Assembly: GCF_014137855.1 (NCBI RefSeq)
Contig: NZ_JACGWT010000003.1
Coordinates: 62,001-126,000 of the forward strand
Reading direction: 5' to 3'
From: Microlunatus kandeliicorticis
Lineage (GTDB): Bacteria > Actinomycetota > Actinomycetes > Propionibacteriales > Propionibacteriaceae
Length of the DNA: 64,000 bases
In this document: positions 59,175-64,000 of the stretch, in pieces
How positions within the stretch are numbered: the stretch's first letter is position 1
How the letters are laid out: each line of letters begins with the position of its first letter
The notes under the pieces: generated by a model
Told to the model about the DNA's origin: nothing
The model's input: the letters and a program-made list of their open reading frames with translations, nothing else
Database searches by the model: none
Position numbers and translations under genes: made by a program

Positions 59175-59248
59175 GTCCGTCAAGAGCCGCCGTCGGCGGG
59201 TCGCGAGCCGCTCGCCGGTCCGCGATCCGGGCCGGGCACCGGTCCGGC

Positions 59249-60010
59249 TCAGCCGTCGCTGAGGTCGATCACCTCGAACAGGGTCGCCCGGGGCGCGTCG
59301 AACCGGGTCGCGGCCTGTCGGGCCAGCCCCTCGAGGAACTCCTCGGGGTCGAAGGCGTAGCTCAGGCCGTCGATGTAGGCGCGGTGGGCCTGCAGCGAGG
59401 CCACCCCGCGGTCGTAGGTGGCGGTGATGTCCACCCCGTGCGTGGGCCGGGCCGACCCGGCTACCCAGACCTGCCGGACACCCGCCCACGGCTCGATCCC
59501 GGTGCCCGGGGCGACCTGGTCCCGGAAGACCCACCGGTTCGCGGCGTCGCGGACCGCGTCCAGGGTGGCTCGGCCGACGGCGATGTGGTCGGCCTGGTTG
59601 AGCGGTCCGTCGTCGCCCCAGCGGGGTCCGAAGTTCTGGGTGATCACGATCTCCGGGCGGTGCCGACGGATCGCGTCGCACAGCAGGGCGCGCAGCAGGA
59701 CGCCGTACTCGACGACGCCGTCGGGCAGCCCGAGGAACTCGACCCGGTCGACGCCGACCACGGCCGCCGACTGTCGCTCCTCGGCCTCGCGGAGCGGTCC
59801 GCACTCCTCGGGGGCGATCGCGTCGATCCCGGCCTCACCGCTGGTGGCGAGCGCGTAGACCACCCGCTTGCCCTGACCGGTCCAGCGCGCGACCGCGGCG
59901 GCCGATCCCCACTCGAGGTCGTCGGGGTGGGCGACCAGGCAGAGCGCCCGCTCCCAGTCCTCGGCCACCGGCGGGAGCTTCGCGGGAGCGGGTGCGGCGG
60001 TCTCGGTCAT
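59249..60010 (-). CDS. PIG-L family deacetylase
   Basis: A 253-residue zinc deacetylase of the PIG-L/MshB family. The metal motif is LVAHPDDLEWG (AHPDD), with the second His probably in LNQADHIAVG. Relatives remove N-acetyl groups from GlcNAc-containing molecules, including mycothiol precursors and conjugates; the substrate here is unknown. ATG 60010 lies 7 nt after TAGCGT, which suggests a leaderless start. It is divergent from the oxidoreductase gene with a 60-bp shared control region. Confidence 0.9.
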   Translation of the reverse strand: MTETAAPAPAKLPPVAEDWERALCLVAHPDDLEWGSAAAVARWTGQGKRVVYALATSGEAGIDAIAPEECGPLREAEERQSAAVVGVDRVEFLGLPDGVVEYGVLLRALLCDAIRRHRPEIVITQNFGPRWGDDGPLNQADHIAVGRATLDAVRDAANRWVFRDQVAPGTGIEPWAGVRQVWVAGSARPTHGVDITATYDRGVASLQAHRAYIDGLSYAFDPEEFLEGLARQAATRFDAPRATLFEVIDLSDG

Positions 60011-60041
60011 GGCGGTCACGCTAGCGCCGCGGTCCTTCGGC

Positions 60042-60063
60042 TGTCGGCGCTCGCACCTAGCAT
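60042..60063 (+). promoter_or_regulatory. PafBC-like promoter candidate of the FAD-type oxidoreductase gene
   Basis: TGTCGGCG (60042-60049), 8-nt spacer, TAGCAT (60058-60063), then 7 nt to the GTG at 60071. It differs from TGTCRGTG at one base. The gene has no known repair role, so this tests how specific the motif is. Confidence 0.45.
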
Positions 60064-60070
60064 CGTCGCC

Positions 60071-61390
60071 GTGCCGAGACCGACCACGCCCGCCGTGGTG
60101 CTCGGCGACGGCCTGGCCGGGATGGCCGCCGCCGCCCGGCTGGCCAAGAACGGCCACGCGGTCACGCTGATCGGCAACGGCCGCCTGGGTGACCGCTGGG
60201 CACCGGCCGACGGGCCGGCGCCCGACCTCTCGCCGACGGTGCTGTCGTTCCCGGCCCCGTGGCGCGACCTGTTCCGCAAGTCCGGGCGACCGCTCGAGGA
60301 GGAGCTCCGCCGGTCCGGGCTCGAGCTGGTGCCGGCACCGCCGACCCGGCACCTGCTCGCCGACGGCTCCGTGCTCGACCTGCCGGTCGGCCGGGCCGAT
60401 CAGCTCGACGCGGTCCGCCGGTTCGCCGGCGACCGCGCCGCCACCGCCTGGCGGGACCTGGTCGACGGCCTCGGCGACGTCTGGCAGGCGCTGCGGTTCC
60501 GTGGGGTGGAGACCCCGCTGGCCGACGCCCGCACCCTCGACCCGCCGACGCTCGCCGCCCTGTGGGCCGACCGGGCGGTGGCCGACCTGGCCGCTGCGCT
60601 GCCGGACCGGCGACTGGGGGCGCTGGTCGCCGCGACGGCCACCGAGGCCGGTTCCGACCCCGCCCGCACCCCGGCGCTGGTCGCCGCCGGGCTCTTCGTC
60701 GAACGCACCTTCGGCCGATGGTGCCTGCGCCGACCCGAGCAGCCCGGCCGGCCGGTGCCGCTGTCGGTGCTGGTCGGTCTGCTCACCGACCGGCTCGCCC
60801 TGCGCCGGGTGGTGGTGCGGACCGGTGCGCTCGAGGCGGTGCAGACCGACCGCGACGGCATCGCGGGCGTGCTGCTCACCGACGGCACCCGGCTGCCGAC
60901 CCGGCTGCTGGTGGCCAGCGGCGGTCTGGACGCGGTGACCTCGCTCTGGGCCCGGCTGCCGCTCCGGCTGACCGAGCGGAGCGCCCGGGCCGAACGCCGT
61001 CGGCTCGGCCGGTGCCGACCGGCCCCCGTCCCGGCGTCCCGTCCCGGCCCCTGGCCCGACGAGCGCGCCGAGGACCGCACCGGCGGGCTCCGGTCCGCGT
61101 CACCGCTCGAGTGCCGCGCGTACGGGCCGGACGGGGGCGCGCTGCTCCGGGTCCTGCACCGCCGCCCGGACGCCGAGGCGGTGGTGACCGACCACACGAC
61201 CGCGGCCGGGGACGGGATCGGTCCGGTCGGGGTGGCCTGGGACGGACTGGACGGCTGGCTGGACCGGCCGCCGACGGTCAGCGCCGTGCCCGGGTTGCGG
61301 CTGGCGGGACCGGTCTCCCGATCCGGTTCCGGACCGGACCGCGAGCTGCTCAGCGCCGCGCTCGCGGCCACCGCCGACGCCGCCCGGTGA
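60071..61390 (+). CDS. FAD/NAD(P)-binding oxidoreductase-like protein (amine oxidase/phytoene desaturase fold)
   Basis: A 439-residue protein with an N-terminal dinucleotide-binding loop VVLGDGLAGMAAAARLAKNGHAVTLIG, so it should bind FAD. The middle resembles the NAD(P)/FAD-dependent desaturase or amine oxidase superfamily, but the canonical C-terminal FAD motif is weak. The C-terminal third is Arg/Pro-rich and low in conserved features. Substrate unknown. Leaderless start at GTG 60071; the gene ends 44 bp before helD. Confidence 0.72.
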   Translation: MPRPTTPAVVLGDGLAGMAAAARLAKNGHAVTLIGNGRLGDRWAPADGPAPDLSPTVLSFPAPWRDLFRKSGRPLEEELRRSGLELVPAPPTRHLLADGSVLDLPVGRADQLDAVRRFAGDRAATAWRDLVDGLGDVWQALRFRGVETPLADARTLDPPTLAALWADRAVADLAAALPDRRLGALVAATATEAGSDPARTPALVAAGLFVERTFGRWCLRRPEQPGRPVPLSVLVGLLTDRLALRRVVVRTGALEAVQTDRDGIAGVLLTDGTRLPTRLLVASGGLDAVTSLWARLPLRLTERSARAERRRLGRCRPAPVPASRPGPWPDERAEDRTGGLRSASPLECRAYGPDGGALLRVLHRRPDAEAVVTDHTTAAGDGIGPVGVAWDGLDGWLDRPPTVSAVPGLRLAGPVSRSGSGPDRELLSAALAATADAAR

Positions 61391-61392
61391 CG

Positions 61393-61398
61393 TAGAGT
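61393..61398 (+). promoter_or_regulatory. -10 hexamer candidate upstream of helD
   Basis: TAGAGT at 61393-61398, just after the oxidoreductase stop. No good -35 and no 19-bp rifamycin-associated inverted repeat is seen. A start near 61405 would give a ~30-nt leader to the TTG at 61435. Confidence 0.45.
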
Positions 61399-61434
61399 GT
61401 TGTGTTCGGTTTTTCTGCGAAAGGGAATCGGTCG

Positions 61435-63810
61435 TTGACCTCTCACCGAGACGAGCCGGTCGGGCAGCCCGCCCGCGACGCCCAGCCTTCGGGTGATCGT
61501 TCCGGACACGACGGCACGCTGAGAACCCACCAGGGTGACCAGCCGGACCGCCCCACCGGCCCCGCCCCCGCGGTGGACACACCCCCCACGGACAGCCCCG
61601 CCGCTCCCGACGGCGTCTCCCCCGACGTCTTCGAGCGCGAGCTCGCGGCGGAACAGGCACACGTCGACCTGGTTTACGCGCGGTTGGCCGAGGCGACCCG
61701 GTCGGCCCGCCAGGTCGCCAACCAGGGCCGCGCGCTCTACCAGTCCGACCGGCAGACGGTGGTCCGCGAGGAGGACGGCACCGGCCTGTTCGAGCGCGAC
61801 GTCTTCGCCTTCCAGGCCGCCCGGCGGCTGGCCACCCTCGACGCCGAGCACGAGGGCCTGGTCTTCGGCCGGCTCGACCGCACCGACGACGAGATCCGCT
61901 ACGTCGGCCGGATCGGCGTCCGCGACGCCGACTACGAGCCGTTGGTGATCGACTGGCGCGCGCCCGCCGCCGAGCCGTTCTACCGCGCCACCCCGGCCAA
62001 CCCGATGGAGGTCGTCCGGCGCCGGGTGCTGCGCTGCCGCGGCGTCCGGGTGGTGGGGATCGAGGACGACCTGATCGACTCCGAGGCCGCCGACGACGAC
62101 CTGGTGGTGATCGGCGACGGCGCGCTGCTGGCCGCGCTGTCCCGGGCCCGCGGCCACACCATGCGCGACATCGTGGCCACCATCCAGGCCGAGCAGGACG
62201 AGGCCATCCGGGCGCCGTACCAGGGCGTCACCCTGATCACCGGCGGTCCCGGGACGGGCAAGACCGTGGTGGCCCTGCACCGGGCCGCCTACCTGCTCTA
62301 CTCCAACCGCCGCCGGTTCGAGAGCGGCGGTGTGCTCGTGGTCGGCCCGAGCCGGCTGTTCATGAACTACATCGAGCGGGTGCTGCCCAGCCTCGGAGAG
62401 GAAGCGGTCACGCTGCGGTCGGTGGGTTCGGTGGCCTCCGACGTGGTCGACCTGACCGGCGAGCGGCACGACAGCGCCGAGGTCGAGCGGATCAAGGGCG
62501 GGCTGGCCATGGTCGACGTGCTGGCCCGGCTGGTCGCACGGCCGCCGACCGGCTCGCCCACCGAGCTCCGGCTGCTGGTCAAGGGCGAGCCGATCACCCT
62601 GCGGGCCGAGCAGCTGAGCCGGATCCGGCGCGAGGTGCTGGCCCACAACCGGGTCAACACCGGCCGGGCCGCCGCCGAGACCGCGCTGCTCACCGCGCTC
62701 TGGCGGGCCAAGCCGGCCGACGTCGACCTCGACCGCGAGGCCTTCGACGACCTGGTCACCGACCTGGCCGCGTACAAGATGTTCTGTCACGCCTGGTGGC
62801 CGCACCTCAGCCCGACCGACGCGCTGGCTCGGCTCGCCGACCCAGCCACCGCGGCCGAGCTCACCGCCGGTCTGCTCGACCCGGCTGACGCCGCTCTGCT
62901 CGCGCAGAGCCTCCGCGAGGCCGACCTGGCCCGCGGCGGCGAGCCGAGCGTGGCCGACGGCGCGCTGCTCGACGAGCTGGCCGACCGGCTCGGCCCGCTG
63001 CCGGAGGTCGAGGAGGAAGCGCCGCTGTTCCTCGAGGACGGTCGGCAGGTCGAGGAGGTCGTCACCACCCTGGACCGGATGGCCCCGATCCGCGAGGCCG
63101 ACCCGTTCGCCGACCCGTACACCACCTACGCCCACGTGCTGGTCGACGAGGCCCAGGACATCTCACCGATGCAGTGGCGGATGCTCCGCCGGCGCGGCCA
63201 GCGGGCCTCCTGGACGATCGTCGGCGACCTGGCGCAGAGCTCCTGGCCGGATCCCGAGGAGGCCCGCCGGGCGATCGAGCAGACCATCGGCTCGGCCCCG
63301 CGGCGCGAGTTCCGGATGAGCACCAACTACCGCAGCCCGGCCGAGGTCTTCACCCTGGCCTCGCAGGTGGTGACCGCGGTGTACCCCACGGCCGATCTGC
63401 CGACGGCGGTCCGCTCGACCGGCATCGACCCGCTGCTGCGGGTGGCCCCGGCGCCGGACCGGCTGGCCGAGGAGGTGCTGGCCGCGACCCGCGAGGTGCT
63501 CGGTCAGGTCGAGGGCACGGTCGGGGTGATCGCCGCTCCGGACCGGGCCCGCGGGCTCTCCGAGCTGCTCGCCGACGAGCTCGACGGGGAGGACGCGACC
63601 CGGGCCACCGTGGTGCTGCCGCTGCAGGCCAAGGGCCTCGAGTACGACGCGGTGGTGGTGGTCGACCCGGACGAGATCGTCGCCACCTCACCCGGCGGCG
63701 TCCGGGTGCTCTACGTGGCGCTGACCCGGCCGACGCAGCGGCTGGTCACGGTCGACGCGAACCCGGGTGCAGCCTGGCGTAGATCTCTCGGGTCGCCCGC
63801 GACCGGTTGA
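61435..63810 (+). CDS. helD: HelD-like RNA polymerase-associated SF1 helicase
   Basis: A ~791-residue UvrD/Rep-family ATPase of the actinobacterial HelD type. An N-terminal coiled region (FERELAAEQAHVDLVYARL) would probe the RNA polymerase secondary channel. Motif I is ITGGPGTGKTVVALHRAAYLLY (residues ~268-289, key GxGKT), motif II LVDEAQDISPMQW (~570), and motif IV-VI regions are STNYRSPAEVF and LYVALTRPTQRL. HelD recycles stalled polymerase and can protect against rifamycins. The start is uncertain: TTG 61435 has AAGGGA upstream; GTG 61402 would overlap the promoter. Its 3' end overlaps metF by 65 bp. Confidence 0.9.
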   Translation: MTSHRDEPVGQPARDAQPSGDRSGHDGTLRTHQGDQPDRPTGPAPAVDTPPTDSPAAPDGVSPDVFERELAAEQAHVDLVYARLAEATRSARQVANQGRALYQSDRQTVVREEDGTGLFERDVFAFQAARRLATLDAEHEGLVFGRLDRTDDEIRYVGRIGVRDADYEPLVIDWRAPAAEPFYRATPANPMEVVRRRVLRCRGVRVVGIEDDLIDSEAADDDLVVIGDGALLAALSRARGHTMRDIVATIQAEQDEAIRAPYQGVTLITGGPGTGKTVVALHRAAYLLYSNRRRFESGGVLVVGPSRLFMNYIERVLPSLGEEAVTLRSVGSVASDVVDLTGERHDSAEVERIKGGLAMVDVLARLVARPPTGSPTELRLLVKGEPITLRAEQLSRIRREVLAHNRVNTGRAAAETALLTALWRAKPADVDLDREAFDDLVTDLAAYKMFCHAWWPHLSPTDALARLADPATAAELTAGLLDPADAALLAQSLREADLARGGEPSVADGALLDELADRLGPLPEVEEEAPLFLEDGRQVEEVVTTLDRMAPIREADPFADPYTTYAHVLVDEAQDISPMQWRMLRRRGQRASWTIVGDLAQSSWPDPEEARRAIEQTIGSAPRREFRMSTNYRSPAEVFTLASQVVTAVYPTADLPTAVRSTGIDPLLRVAPAPDRLAEEVLAATREVLGQVEGTVGVIAAPDRARGLSELLADELDGEDATRATVVLPLQAKGLEYDAVVVVDPDEIVATSPGGVRVLYVALTRPTQRLVTVDANPGAAWRRSLGSPATG

Positions 63811-64000
63811 GCGTGTAGAGGTGCAGGCCGGGGGCTCCCCCGGCCAGCAGCTCCTCCGACAGCTCGGCGGCGATCTCGACGCCGACCCGGCTGACCGCGC
63901 CCGGCTCGTCGCCGGCGCCCTGCAGCCGGGCCACCACCGCGGGCGGCAGATCGGCGCCGGACAGCTCGGCGAACCGCCGGATCTGCCGGAGCTGGGTGAC
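63746..64000 (-). CDS. metF: Methylenetetrahydrofolate reductase, C-terminal 84 residues (runs off the window)
   Basis: The minus-strand frame enters from base 64000 and ends at 63746. It reads QLRQIRRFAELSGADLPPAV, GVEIAAELSEELLAGGAPGL and HLYTLNRSRATREIYARL, which match the end of the MetF TIM barrel; HLYTLNRS is the family's closing strand. MetF makes 5-methyl-THF for methionine synthesis. The rest of the gene lies beyond the window. Its last 65 bp are convergent and overlapping with helD. Confidence 0.9.
   Translation of the reverse strand, partial: VTQLRQIRRFAELSGADLPPAVVARLQGAGDEPGAVSRVGVEIAAELSEELLAGGAPGLHLYTLNRSRATREIYARLHPGSRRP

Noticed and set aside
61391-61434. Rifamycin-associated element before helD
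   Set aside because: No 19-bp inverted repeat of the known type is present in the gap.

Overview
The window is a 64 kb chromosomal segment from a high-GC Actinomycetota bacterium. The evidence is the strong G/C bias at third codon positions, a mycothiol-dependent enzyme, DivIVA/Wag31 next to SepF and YggT, a four-domain ribosomal protein S1, SAV_6107-type HEPN and DUF3040 proteins, a PdtaR-type ANTAR regulator, and a gene order (pyk, pdtaR, polA, rpsA, coaE, uvrB, uvrA, plus the dcw cluster) that matches the actinobacterial backbone. Genus cannot be fixed from the sequence alone. Nearly all of it is core genome; I see no prophage, IS element or CRISPR array.

Layout. 1-12 kb: uvrA (cut by the window edge), a mycothiol-type isomerase, an MBL hydrolase and an ADP-ribosylglycohydrolase on the + strand, then terC behind a yybP-ykoY manganese riboswitch, uvrB, a YGQ-repeat membrane protein, a zinc-ribbon PrsW-like protein, coaE and rpsA. 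12-18 kb: a two-component system, a small membrane protein and polA. 18-25 kb: a maltokinase-cap/hotdog thioesterase fusion, the livKHMGF transporter and pdtaR. 25-31 kb: tRNA-Leu(CAA), pyk, rluD, lspA and a TraR/DksA protein with a Lys/Ala-rich tail. 31-50 kb: the division and cell wall cluster, read on the minus strand as mraZ-rsmH-ftsL-ftsI-murE-murF-mraY-murD-ftsW-murG-murC-ftsQ-ftsZ-sepF-yggT-wag31. The pgeF and yggS genes usually found between ftsZ and sepF are missing. 50-55 kb: a + strand moxR-DUF58-transglutaminase operon. 55-64 kb: DUF3040, dinB, a methyltransferase, a HEPN protein, a PIG-L deacetylase, an FAD-type oxidoreductase, helD and the 3' end of metF.

How it works together. 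The segment joins peptidoglycan synthesis and septation with DNA repair (uvrA, uvrB, polA, dinB). The most interesting signals are regulatory. uvrA, uvrB and the HEPN-methyltransferase-dinB group all carry TGTCGGnG-N8-TAnnnT promoters like the LexA-independent (PafBC/RecA-NDp) DNA-damage promoters of mycobacteria, and the dinB group also has a perfect LexA box just downstream. The terC riboswitch has a visible alternative pairing that would hide or free its ribosome binding site. mraZ has four exact 10-bp-phased operator boxes. A family of TTCGACAGGCTCAG repeats fills three gaps, one of them between ftsQ and ftsZ.
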